Source of the DNA: Lantana camara
Taxonomy: Eukaryota > Streptophyta > Magnoliopsida > Lamiales > Verbenaceae
Reading direction: 5' to 3'
DNA: 64,000 nucleotides
NCBI GenBank assembly: GCA_037501455.1
Contig: CM074864.1
Span: 58,836,001-58,900,000 of the forward strand
A program made the translations under genes and the position numbers. Shown in pieces: positions 53,767 through 64,000 of the stretch (the stretch's first letter is position 1; each line of letters starts with the position of its first letter). The notes below the pieces were generated by a model. That model had not been told where the DNA came from. It searched no databases and was given only the letters and a program-made list of their open reading frames with translations.

Positions 53767-56554
53767 TTTCGCCCTTTTTCCGTGCTGGGCTGTCCTCGTC
53801 TAGATTGGGGAAATCCACTGACTTCTTGGTGGACCCAATTTGGAAGGTTTTCTCCGCTTTAGGCTTTCTGAGGGACAGCATGTAACATTCCCAAGCCTCT
53901 TGCACATTGCACAGTACTTCTCCCACACCCTCGGGGGTGGGGAATTTAATCTTCTGGTGGTAGGTGGAGATGATGGCTTTGAAATCCACGAGGGCAGGGC
54001 GCCCAATTATGATGTTAAAAGGGAGGTCAATCTCCACCACCGCATATGTTACCAAGAGCGTTTTGCGCTGAGGGGCTCGTCCGAATGAAGTAGCTAAGCG
54101 AATTTGCCCTCGTGGGGCAACTTCTGAGCCTCCAAAGCCAATGAGAGCTGTTTTGAGAGGCTCGAGCAGAAGGTCAACCTTCATCTTTAAAAACGTAGAA
54201 TAAGGCAAAACATTAACGGAGCTTCCACTATCCACCAACACCCTTTTTACAACATGATTATGAACATCTACACTAACCACCATGGGGCAATCAGAGGTTA
54301 TACTCTCCCCACGGGGTGTTACAATGTGCTCTAAATCCCTATCATCAAAGCCTATTACATCATTTTCTCTCGATCGTTGAGCGCTTGGACTCTGGATGGC
54401 ATAGATAGGTTTAGGCACTGCTAGGCGTTGGTTGTAGCTCCGGACGTACCTCCGTCGGGAGGCGTTTGAATCCCCCCCTGATGAGCCTCCTGCAATCATA
54501 TTTATGACTGCGAAGGGTTTGTTTTCTTGCTCAGGGGCTTTTCCTTTATTGCCCCGGCGGCTGCTGCTTTCAGGGGGTCCCCTACCCCTTGGGCTCTTCG
54601 AACGGGACGGACTCCTCCTTCTTCCCCCAGCACGCTCGTTGCAGCGTTCATCGTAACGCTCAAGTACCCGGACAAACTCCTTCAGGTGGCCCCCTGCGAC
54701 GAGCCTCTGAATCTCAGCTTCCAACTGCCGGCACTCATCCGTGTCGTGCCCCCTCTGCTTGTGGAAAGCGCAGTATTTGTTCGAGCGCCTGAGCGAGTCT
54801 GTTTCCCTCATCTTGATGGGTCTCTTGAAGAGCTTCTTATCGGAGAGGTTGTAGACTTCTGAATTCGGCCTGGTGAGCGGGATTCGCTCGAATCGACGAG
54901 GGGGTGGTGGTGACCTTCTGCGCTCTTGAGGGCGCTCCTTCTTGATGGCCACGTCCCGTCCCCGCTCGTGATGGGGTCGCTCTTTCCTGGCCGGACTGTG
55001 ATGCCGGGGACCATTTGTCCCATACATGTCTTCGAGCGCGAAGAACAGCTCGGGAACCTCTCTCAAGGCCATGAGGGTCCCTGGCCTCCTTTCCACAATG
55101 GCATCGGCAAATTTCTTGCTCACATATTGCTTGTGATCCACAGCCTGAAAGAGCACTGGGATCAAAAAATCCATGGAAGGTCTCTCCACCTGTAGGATCT
55201 CCTTATTGAAGCGGGCAAAGAACGAGCGCAGGGATTCGCTCTTGCCTTGCACCACGTTGTACAGTGCGGTAGGTGCGGTGACTGGCGCTTTCAAAGAATT
55301 GAAGTGGTTGAGGAAAGCATGAGCCAGCTCTTCATATGAGTGAATCGAGCGTGGCGACAGTCGTTTGTACCACTCTTAAGCCATTCCTACCAAGGAAGTG
55401 ACGAAGACTTTCGCCCAATAGTTGCTGGAATGCTCGTAAAGGTGCATAAGATGCAAAAAATGATCCAAGTGCTCAGCTGGATCAGTTGTCCCGTCGTAAC
55501 GGTTGATGGAGGTGGGGATTTTGGCCATGCCTGCTTGGGCCATCAGAACTTCTTCCACGAGGGGTGAACCCCTCGCCAATGGGTGGTACTCATACGTGTC
55601 GAAGTTTTCCTCCGGCTCTTTGAGGCGGGGGAGCTTCGGTGGAGGGTCCTTGGTACGGGTGCTTCTGGCGTCAACCCGTTCATCCCGACTAGGGGAGATC
55701 TGAGTTGAACGCCCTCGTGAGAGTTGTCCCACGATATCCTTTAGACCCTGCAGCTGGTCTTGCACAGCCGCGAGGATGTCAGGATTTACGTCTCCTTGTC
55801 TGTCCCCTTGTCTGGGGGCTCGTGAGCCTCTTCTGGAGACATGAGAGTCCCCTTCATTCTCGTTTACTCGTTCTGTGGGCTCTTTATTCCTGCCCATGGA
55901 GGGACGCTCGTTGCCCTCCTGCTGGGGCACTTCTCTGGCTGGTGGTGGTGGTGGTTGTGCCCTCAGGACAGCCTGGGCTTCTCTGAGGGGAAAGTTTTGT
56001 TGTCCGCCCAAAGGGGCTGCAACTTGAGTGGCCTGCCCAGAGGGAAAGTACATGGAATGGAACCTTTCCCATGCCCCCTGAGCCGCCTGAACCTCACACT
56101 GGGCATAGAGAGCCCTCAACTGTTGGGTGGTCAGTGGGGGTAACTCCACTCCTTCAATCTCCCTGGGGACCACCACCGGGAGCTGGAGCTGTCCAGCATG
56201 ATACGGCTGGACCGGCGGCATCATAACGGCCGGAGTGAGGGTATATCCGGGTGGAGGCATCATATAACCCTGTACTCCGAGATTCATCTGGGGATGGACC
56301 CAGGGGCTCTGAGCAGGTTGCGGAGGAACAGAGAGAGAGACTCCTCCAGCGGCGGCGGGGATGGGCAGTGCCGGTGGTGCAGGTGGAGGTATCGAAGACT
56401 CTGCCTGCGGGGTCACTCCTGCGGCGGGAGGTGCTCCACCAACAGCGACGGAAGGAGGCGGGGCTCCACCAGTAGCGGTGGAGGGAATAATGATATTGGC
56501 ATCCTGGGAGGCATTATCTCCTCCTCCCACAGCTCCAGATCTCGTAGCAACCAT
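53684..56554 (-). pseudogene. gag-protease of Tat1, one nonsense codon
   Basis: One frame from ATG 56554 to the stop at 53684, interrupted only by TAA at 55376-55378, which reads MA*EWYKRL where MAQEW is expected (a single C-to-T change). N-terminal 200 residues are Pro/Gly-rich and disordered. The capsid core has YDGTTDPAEHLDHFL before the stop and HSYEELAHAFLNHF after it. A zinc-knuckle-like CAFHKQRGHDTDEC follows, then the aspartic protease site VLVDSGSSVNVLPY and IIGRPALVDF. All else looks intact, so the element could have been active very recently, with the stop arising after insertion. Confidence 0.9.
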
Positions 56555-56620
56555 GACTGTTGAGGATAAGAGTGTGCTTGCTTTTCTACCAACAAAAAGA
56601 AAGGAAGGAGATGGGGGACT

Positions 56621-56645
56621 GGTTTCCCACAGACGGCGCCAAAAA
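56621..56645 (-). other. Primer binding site of Tat1
   Basis: The minus strand reads TTTTTGGCGCCGTCTGTGGG directly beside the 5' LTR. TGGCGCC primer sites are usual in the Tat/Athila branch; I do not assign the tRNA. Confidence 0.75.
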
Positions 56646-57455
56646 TGATGGGTTCAGAAACGTGTGGATCCGAATCCGATCACTTTGCGATTTGTAATTG
56701 TGGAGGAAACCACCGGAGACTCGCCGGAAATGTAAAAGGGGTTCTACCTGTTGGGACAAGCACAAGAAAAGTCAGAAGGCCAAGCTGGGGGAACTGGGGG
56801 TGATACCCAGTTTGGCTCTCCGACGCTCAAGTCAGTTCTAGGTATGAAGAAATGTAAGTTCAGTCACAGTTTCAGTGATGAAGAAAGCTTACCAGTGTAG
56901 AAGATGACTTTAGCTATTTATAGTTGAGGGTCAAGGGCCCTTTGGTCATTTGCCTCAAGTGGTCCTGGCCGAATGTTGCCCTAACACGTGGCGCCATGAG
57001 AGAGAAACCTAGGAGGAATCTTCTGCAAAAGCGGCTAAAAGTTGGTGCTGGCAACAGTGGCAGGTGCGCGGGCATGTACGATGTGTCAGAGAGCCATTTA
57101 GGTGGTTGGTAACGAGGGCTTAAGAGCGCGCTCGTGACAACCTGGAGTATTGGAGGCCAAGATATCCGCTGGGGGGAATGAAGGCTCCAGTTCAAGTGAC
57201 GAGCCACATGGGAGGCCACTCTGAGGGAGTGTGACGCTCGAAGAGGGCTCCCTTGGCATGTGGGCGTACCAATCATTTAGTATATAGGACGCTCGTGAGA
57301 GTGACAGCGCTCGTTGGGCTTAACTCATGAAGAAGGATTGCGCTCGCTGCGCTTAGCGCTCGTGGGCTGATGGGGGCAGTCTTGGGGAGACAGATGTCAT
57401 CATCTCGGTGATGCCACGTGTCCTAACGTGGGACGATCGTATTTTGACCCCATCA
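56646..57455 (-). repeat. 5' LTR of Tat1
   Basis: A TATA box on the minus strand (TATAAATA, 56915-56922) lies about 530 bases into the LTR. The 120-codon ORF in each LTR lacks any recognisable domain. Confidence 0.95.
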
Positions 57456-57460
57456 AATAT

Positions 57461-57522
57461 AATATATAATTATATTTATATTATAATTACAATATTTATA
57501 TGTATTTTTATATATTAAATAT

Positions 57523-57567
<45 letters not shown>

Positions 57568-57825
57568 CTACTTTTAAAAATTGTTAATTTATTAATATGT
57601 ATTTTTAGATATTAAATAAGTATATATATTATATGTATATATATTTATATAACTGCTACAGTACATAAGGGTATTATGGGGATTTTATACTTTTTTGTTG
57701 ACCAAATGGGATTAGGGGGCAGTGAGTTTATTTTAAAAAACATAGGGTTTTTTAAAGTACTTTTTTTTTGTCAGGGGTTTTTGTGATCATTTCGAATAAC
57801 ACAGGGTTTTTGGGGTTGTTGGCTC
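57461..57825. other. MULE interior, right part, and right terminal inverted repeat
   Basis: A TA microsatellite lies at 57526-57564. The inverted repeat occupies about 57735-57825. No gene is seen. Confidence 0.7.
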
Positions 57826-57835
57826 CTTAATTTTA

Positions 57836-59497
57836 TTGTGTTATGTTAAATTATAATATTTTCTAAAAAAATATGAATTATCAAAATGGAATGAGAGGGT
57901 AAAAAGAGAATTTTATGTAACAAAAATCTATCTGCCAATAACTATATCCGATTGGATTGCAACCTAAGAAAGTAAATAGATAACTGCTTGCATTCCTAAT
58001 ATTTAGACTTTCTAATGGATGAATATTTCTAAAAATATTATTTTATCTTCGGGTACTTCACAAGATCCTAAATATATTTCCTGTGATTTGAGCCTCTTTG
58101 CCAAAAACCGAAATTTTTTTCTATAGAGTGCATGTATTATTTTATTTTTTTCTTTTTCAAAACCACAATCAGATCAAAAATCAGGAGAAATGTGTTAGAG
58201 TGGCTCATGAAGGGGATGATTTATGGTTGCAAGAAATTAGAAATGGATGAAAAAATTGTTAGGATTTGAAGAGTTAGTGAAATCGTCACAATATCCCAAA
58301 TAAACATTATAAATCACTTATTGCTCTCGTGATATCCCAAATAAATGACCAGTTCTACGACAGATAGAAAACTCTTTCAACAGTACTGAATAGAATGTTG
58401 ATGGTTCAGTTTCACTGAAACTTGAGAATAAACAAAGTCAGTGAAATTGTCAAATATGATGCAAGACTTTATTGCATGACAATCAAGATTCTCAAGCCTA
58501 CAGCTGCAATGGACACCATATTTGTCACCTTCAGAAGTCAATCTAAGCAAAGATATTGTCTCTCTCCTGATTCTACCATATCCTCATATCGAATACCAAC
58601 GATCGACAAAGAAAAATACTCGAACCGAAAGAGGTACATTCCTAGGAGAGAAAGGGAAAATGGTCCTCCCCTATGAGTTTATTTAGGAGATTGCCAGTCC
58701 TTCTTGATTTCAAACCTGTAACTCAGATCCAAGTAGCATTTGTTGTCATCATCAAGAAACTGCAAACATCGAACACAACGGAAACGGAATATGTAGGTGA
58801 AAAATAAGAGTCACTGATGGTTGTTAGTTTAATTTATTTCATCAATATATTGTGCTGGACACTAGATGCAGGTCAACAATGGCATCATTTAAATTTAAAT
58901 AACTAAAATTGCTCGAAATATATAAGGCAATCCAAGCCAGATAACAAATTATGTCAATCTAGATCAAATCTTGAATGGCAAGAGGATGTGTGTAGAAGTT
59001 TAAAACATATGAAGAAATTGTATAATTGCACGTAATAATTGCAGTCAATTCATAATCACACCAATTTTCCTGACATACTTTATGGGATTTAGCCTAATTA
59101 CAGGAACTTCCCCTGGATTTTGGATTATTACAAAAATTTCCCCTATGAGAGAATGTAAATTAAATTTGGATAGATGAATTCCGATAATATCCTTTGTAAT
59201 TTTTTATGAATACCCTGTTTTATCCTAGACATTTATTGATCAATATTTAAAGGATTTAAATATATGATTATAATAGCTGCATTAGGCCAAACCTCAGGGT
59301 ATAAGTATGCCAGGGGAAGTTTTTGTAATTTCTCAACCGCTGTGGGAAGTTTGTGTAATTATGCCAAACCTTAAGGTATGGCAATGGAGTTATCCCTGAA
59401 CAATATAAAATCCCGGTGGGTTGGTTCTCATTTTTTCAGTGATAAGATATTCCACATTGAATTAATAGGCATCAAATGAGAGCACCAACTAGATTCA
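57836..59497. other. 3' flank of receptor-kinase copy 2, uninterrupted paralogue of the copy 1 flank
   Basis: No gene is called. It aligns with 3945-4170 plus 18633-19807 plus 37402-37630 and lacks the CACTA and G2 insertions, so it acts as a natural empty site for both. It contains a MITE at about 59058-59398. Confidence 0.75.
59058..59398. mobile_element. MITE, intact relative of the one split by G2
   Basis: Imperfect inverted ends containing AACTTCCCCTGG and CCAGGGGAAGTTTTTGTAAT. Borders are approximate. Confidence 0.5.
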
Positions 59498-62400
59498 TCA
59501 TCTGCCCTCGCCAATTATCTCATCAAGCATTGTATCAGCTCCAACTGGAGTCATGGTTGAACTTGTTTGACTGACATGGCATGTTGAACTCTCTGTAATT
59601 GTTTCGAACGTAGTTGCATCATTAAAGTCCCCAGTCAGGTAGCTGGGTCTTGTAGTGACAGAAGGCACCTCAATGTCCCCAGAAAGCATGGCCACAATAC
59701 GAGACATTGGGGGACGTAAGGCCGGGGATGCTTGAATGCATAATAGAGCTGCACCAATAATCCTCCTCGCTTCATCTTTATTGTATTCGTGCAGCGTGGG
59801 GTCCACCAGATCGAGTTCCTTCTCATTTTCACGGAGATCCCATGCCTGAAAATAGCACTTCAGGTCAGACACTTGTTACTGAAGAGAAGAAATTCAAACT
59901 CGGACCTGATCCGGCTGGAGCCGAACCCAATCACATAATTAACTAGTTAGTCAGTGTTTGCAAATTCAAAAAAGCAGCACTGCTCTGCATTCTGTTTTCT
60001 TTAAACACTAGCAAAGACAAACAGAAGCTGGAAGCATCCAATAAAGAACTTCCAGCTTCAGCATTTTTTTTCCTTCAAATTAAACACTCAAATTAGTTTT
60101 CTTTTTAACTTTTAGATTTTTTGCAAACATTATTCACTTTAACTACGACAACTTTTTAAAACTTTTTAACTTTTTTTTTTTTTTTGAAGTAAAAAGCTCT
60201 GGCGAAAACCCATGAAAATGTCATTGGTTAAGGTGATGCCTGAAGGATTGTACGAGATATAAAAATCCGAATTTGGTGAAGAATTTCTTTGCACATATTA
60301 ACTAATGTTAAATCTATCGATAAACAATTTACCCAGTCAAGAAGATAAATCATGTCATCTTTCAAAGTTGAGTCAGAATTTGGCCTTCCACTAATGATCT
60401 CTAGAGCAACCACTCCAAAGCTAAATGTATCAGCCTTTTCTGTCAGATGGCCACGCATAGCATATTCTGGCGCCATATACCCACTACACAAATTAACCAG
60501 AAAATGTAAAGAAGAAAAACCTTTGTTTACACCCATTAAAGCTATTTTAATTAAATTTGAAATTGAGATTTTTTATTCTTACCGTGTGCCTGCAATTGCA
60601 GTGCTTATATGTGTCATTTTGTCATCATACAGTTTCGCCAACCCAAAATCTGAAATTTTTGCTGTGAGATCAGAATCGAGGAGAATGTTGCTTGCCTTCA
60701 CATCTCTATGAACAATTCGAGGTTGAGATTCCTCGTGAAGATAAGCAAGACCCCTTGCTACACCCAAGCATATATCAAAACGTGTTCCCCAATCAAGAAA
60801 TAAACTATTATTCCCTGTTTCACTCATTGGAAGCATATAGATTTAATCATCAGTATAATAAACCGAAAAAAGTAATAACTCTACAATTATGATTTTACCA
60901 GTTCCAAATAATCCTTTGTCAAGACTCTTGTTCTCAAGATACTCATAAACAAGCAACCGTCTATCTCCCTCAATGCAGCAACCATATAATTTCACAAGGT
61001 TGCGGTGTTGAACAGCAGATATGATAGCAATCTCTGCTTTAACCTGAATTTTTCCCTGATTTGATGCACGAGATAATTGTTTAACAGCAACTGCTCTTTC
61101 ATCTCCAAGTGTTCCCTGTTGACATTCAGTGCACATTATAAATAATATAATTATGGATAAAAAAAAAAAGAAAAAGCAATTCTTTATTATCTTTTCAACA
61201 TATATAGAAATATGTTTAAACTTGAAGAAATGTATCTTCTCAAGCAGATGTCATGCAGTATCTTCAGCTGGTCAATTTAAAAACTGCACAATTTTATGTG
61301 GCTAATTATTATCAGAAAATGTTCTTAATTCTCCACAAAAAAGTGTTTTTTCCTTTTAACTTATTGCTCACTCATTTTGTAATCTTTGACTCGAAAACAG
61401 TATATTTACCTTGTAAACAGGTCCAAATCCTCCCTCTCCAAGCTTATTATCAGGGCTGAAGTCATCAGTTGCAGCTTTAAGCTCCGCGTAACTAAAAGTG
61501 TTGACCTGTGTAAACATCCCCAATAACTCTGCAGAATCATAAATAAATGTTTGTGGCATTAAGGTTAGAAACAAAGATAATTAAATCTTTGCTTTATAAT
61601 ATAATATTTTATTCTTATTATTCTTACCTTCATCCTCCGAATTGCTCTGCCTTTTTCTTCTGCCCAACACATAAAACAATGTACCAAGAGAAACCAAAGC
61701 TACAACTGCAACTCCAACAACAATCCCGACTATCAGACCAGTTCCATTGTTACTCCCACCAGTAGGATTGTTTGAAACCGTAGGCTTGAAATCTGTAGTA
61801 AAAAGAACATTGTCCAAATATTGCCATTGAATTCAAAACAAAAAAAAAAAAAAAAAAAACTGGAAGAACATCTGATCTTCTTCTTCCTTTTCCCCTTAAT
61901 TGTGTGCATACTTGGAGTTACACGTATAGCTGAAACTGAAGGTCCATATACAGATTGAGCTGGTACACAGCAAGTTCCTTTTCCAGCCCAAAAGAGATGA
62001 ATTTCGAGATAATTTTTTGACACCCGAACAGTGAAGTCTCTCACTACAGCAGTTAAAGAGGCTCCACCCGCCTCTTTTCGTATGTCAAAATCCTTTAACT
62101 CAAGATTCCCCTGAAGCACATAAAAATTAGTCATTATACTTTTCACAAAGTTAATTGCACTCACCCATTTGTTATAGCTAATTAGAGTAGAAAATACCAT
62201 TTTAACTTACACATAGGATTGGGTGTACTTATCCCTTTAAGAAAGAGCATGAACAAAAGGAAGTACTTAAAAGAGGTTCTAGTTCAACAAATACCTGTAT
62301 ATATATATATCGAAAGCACGCTTGCCAAGACTTTTCCAACTCCTAGAATTCCTAGAACCCTCTATTACCAACTCTGCAAACTGGAGTCTGACAGTGTAAT

Positions 62401-63982
62401 TGCCATTTTCGAGGCCTAAGCCATAGTATCTTAATGATCCAGCAGAAATGCGAGTGGTTTGGTATAACTCCGAGTCCAAAGTATTTGTGAACTGTGAAGA
62501 AGAGTTGATTTGATATCGCGGACTATTGCTATCAGCAGCGAGACCAACATTGCTAACTGCCCATCTTCTTGTACCAGTCATGAAATGTGTTGCTGGACCA
62601 AGAGCCTCATTTTCCATTTCGTACAAGGTTCCATCGGAAGACGTAATTTGTGGGCCCCCACATTTAATTGCAAAAGTTGAGTCTGTTTCCATCATTTAGG
62701 AAAAAACAAAGATCAATTGTCTATAACTTTTTATTGGAGTAATTACATAGGCATAGTCTGAGGTTTGATGTAGTTACACAAACTTCCCTAAGGTTTGAGA
62801 AACCACAAAAACTTCCCGTACAATCCCTAAGATTTGATCTAACACATGATATTATAGTCATGAACATAACATCAGGTACTGATCAGTAAATGAAAAAGAC
62901 AAAAGAGAGTATTTATAAAAAATTAGAGATGAGGTCACCAAAAGTTATCAATCCAAATATGATAGAAATTCTTTGACCGGGGAAAATTGTGTAATTTCTC
63001 AAACCTAAGGGGAAGTTTGTGTACTGATGTCAAAACTCAAGTTATGTTGGAGTAAGTATCCCTATTTAATTTTAAATCTCAACTGTTAAATTTGTAAATG
63101 TATTAAAGTAAATACAAATTAAAATTTATGGTATCAAATTCGACATAAGTTAAAACAAACTGTGCCGAAATTGAATATGGTTAAATCATGGTTAACTTAC
63201 AAATAGGCGAACCCCGGTTGCAAAGGAAATTCTTTTGAAGACAATTCAATCCAGATGGCAAAGCGCTAACAAAAAGGTGGGAAAAATAATATAGTAAGCT
63301 TTAATGGGATGCTAATGCAATGCAAATCTAAATTGAAATTTGGGTTCAAAAACTTACATGCTGTCAGGATTGGAAGAAAAATTTTGGATGGTGAAGTTGT
63401 TGGCAACTAAATTACTGCACCCAAAGAAAAAGTTGTCACTTGTCAGTGTGAGCTAGAGCAGTTATAAATACAAATTGAAAGTGTAAGATCATACATTTGT
63501 AAGTTCTGCTCACGGTGCCAAATCGGAAAGCTTCCTGATAACTCATTGTATGATAAATCTCTGCACGTAAAATTAGCATGTTACGAATTTATGGAAAACA
63601 CAAATTCTTTTTAGATATTTGAGAACTTTGTATAATGTAATAATTTTAATGGTTCAAGATTTATTATTACTATTGAAAAGTAAATACTCACATATTACTG
63701 AGTGTCTGACGCTTTTGGGACGGCATTCCACCAGTTAATCTGTTATTGCCAAGAAACCTGAAAATTGAGAAAGGCAAAAATCAGTATTTTGGAGACAGTA
63801 TCAAATGACCACCTCATAGAAAAGCTCAAGCTGTTGGAGAGCAGAACCATAAATATTTAAATATCTTGACAGACTATTTTGAATGATAAAAGGCAGTTCA
63901 GACTAATTACAAATTTGTAAGGGAACTGCTATTGAAAAGTGAGGCTGGAATTTGTCCCGTCAGATTACTGAAACTCAAATCC
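59498..63982 (-). CDS. LRR-VIII-2 receptor-like kinase copy 2 (malectin-like domain), partial, with one frame lesion
   Basis: Thirteen minus-strand exons, all GT-AG: 63982-63911, 63757-63692, 63560-63495 (LRRs; [38 protein letters not shown]), 63414-63358, 63265-63201 ([15 protein letters not shown]), 62682-62295 and 62110-61912 (malectin-like), 61792-61628 (transmembrane [19 protein letters not shown]), 61528-61410 (P-loop [10 protein letters not shown]), 61115-60899 (VAVK), 60814-60583 ([11 protein letters not shown]), 60483-60333 (APE), 59845-59498. All kinase catalytic residues are present. Exon 62682-62295 ends in a TA run with two extra bases, shifting the frame into a stop. A plasma-membrane receptor related to Arabidopsis At1g56120-At1g56140 if functional; ligand unknown. 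The 5' exons lie beyond the window. Confidence 0.9.
62735..63062. mobile_element. MITE in an intron of receptor-kinase copy 2
   Basis: Inverted ends share ACACAAACTTCCC and AGGTTTGAGAAA (left) with their complements (right). It is the same family as 59058-59398, more diverged. The intron (62683-63200) is the largest of the LRR-malectin part because of it. Confidence 0.55.
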
Positions 63983-64000
63983 CTGAAACAGAATTAATCA

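Larger units (their letters stand above)
44531..57455 (-). mobile_element. Tat-lineage Ty3/gypsy retrotransposon Tat1, complete and young
   Basis: 12.9 kb on the minus strand with two 810-bp LTRs (44531-45340 and 56646-57455, TGATGGG...CCCCATCA) and a perfect 5-bp duplication AATAT (44526-44530 and 57456-57460). By eye the LTRs differ at only about four bases, three of them G/A. A primer site TTTTTGGCGCCGTCTGTGGG lies beside the 5' LTR and a purine tract TTGGGGGGCAAAA beside the 3' LTR. Gag-protease and pol are on the minus strand; a spliced gene lies on the plus strand between pol and the 3' LTR. Large size, double RNase H and extra ORF point to the Tat lineage. Confidence 0.95.
43378..57825. 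mobile_element. Mutator-like element (MULE type, non-autonomous) carrying Tat1
   Basis: The ends 43378-43475 and 57735-57825 are inverted repeats of about 95 bases, both beginning GAG and sharing AAAAAAAAAGTACTT and AAAAAACCCT. They are flanked by CTTAATTTTA (43368-43377 and 57826-57835), a 9-10-bp duplication as made by Mutator transposases. Without Tat1 the element is about 1.5 kb. No transposase is seen. Confidence 0.8.

Overview
The window is nuclear DNA from a flowering plant, probably a dicot; the sequence does not let me name the species. It is AT-rich, the genes have short exons and GT-AG introns, and about four fifths of it is nested transposable elements. The host locus, read on the minus strand, is a tandem duplication of a leucine-rich-repeat receptor kinase gene (LRR subfamily VIII-2 type: LRRs, malectin-like domain, transmembrane segment, Ser/Thr kinase). 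Copy 2 (59498-63982 and beyond the right edge) keeps nearly all of its exons but has a 2-nt TA slip in a malectin exon. Copy 1 (37631-42331) is a wreck: a putative first exon and the last three kinase exons survive, and a truncated Ty1/copia element sits in between. The 3' flanks of the two copies align (3923-4170, 18633-19807 and 37402-37630 against 57836-59497). The flank of copy 2 therefore shows what the flank of copy 1 looked like before it was invaded.

Left to right. 2-3922 is the 3' end of a Tekay-like Ty3/gypsy element (T1). 4171-18632 is a CACTA DNA transposon with a TAA target duplication. It carries exon and intron pieces of two host major-facilitator transporter genes (ZIFL-like and OCT7-like). 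It was itself hit by a Tat-family solo LTR, by a copia-like solo LTR (K1) placed exactly at that LTR's first bases, by a hAT-type MITE inside K1, and by a 5.4-kb chromovirus (G1, 11660-17071). 19808-37401 is a second, decayed element of the same chromovirus family (G2). It is split by a minus-strand Tekay-family element (T3, 21303-33436), which in turn holds K2 and K3, and K3 holds the solo LTR T2.

37402-43377 is receptor-kinase copy 1 with its copia fragment, decayed intron and upstream DNA. 43378-57825 is a Mutator-like element with about 95-bp terminal inverted repeats and a 9-10-bp target duplication. It contains a young 12.9-kb Tat-lineage element (Tat1, 44531-57455, minus strand) with two 810-bp LTRs that differ at only about four positions. 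Tat1 has gag-protease with one nonsense codon, a long intact pol with a second RNase H, two tandem-repeat arrays, and a three-exon gene on the opposite strand with its own TATA box. 57836-64000 is the 3' flank and body of receptor-kinase copy 2.

The order of insertion can be read from target-site duplications and internal empty sites. The points most worth following are the dyad-symmetric hairpin arrays at the same place in three Tekay-family LTRs with different core sequences, the spliced antisense gene of Tat1, the transporter fragments carried by the CACTA element, and the templated filler at the receptor-kinase deletion. Elements are called T1-T3, K1-K3, G1, G2 and Tat1 throughout; these are local labels.
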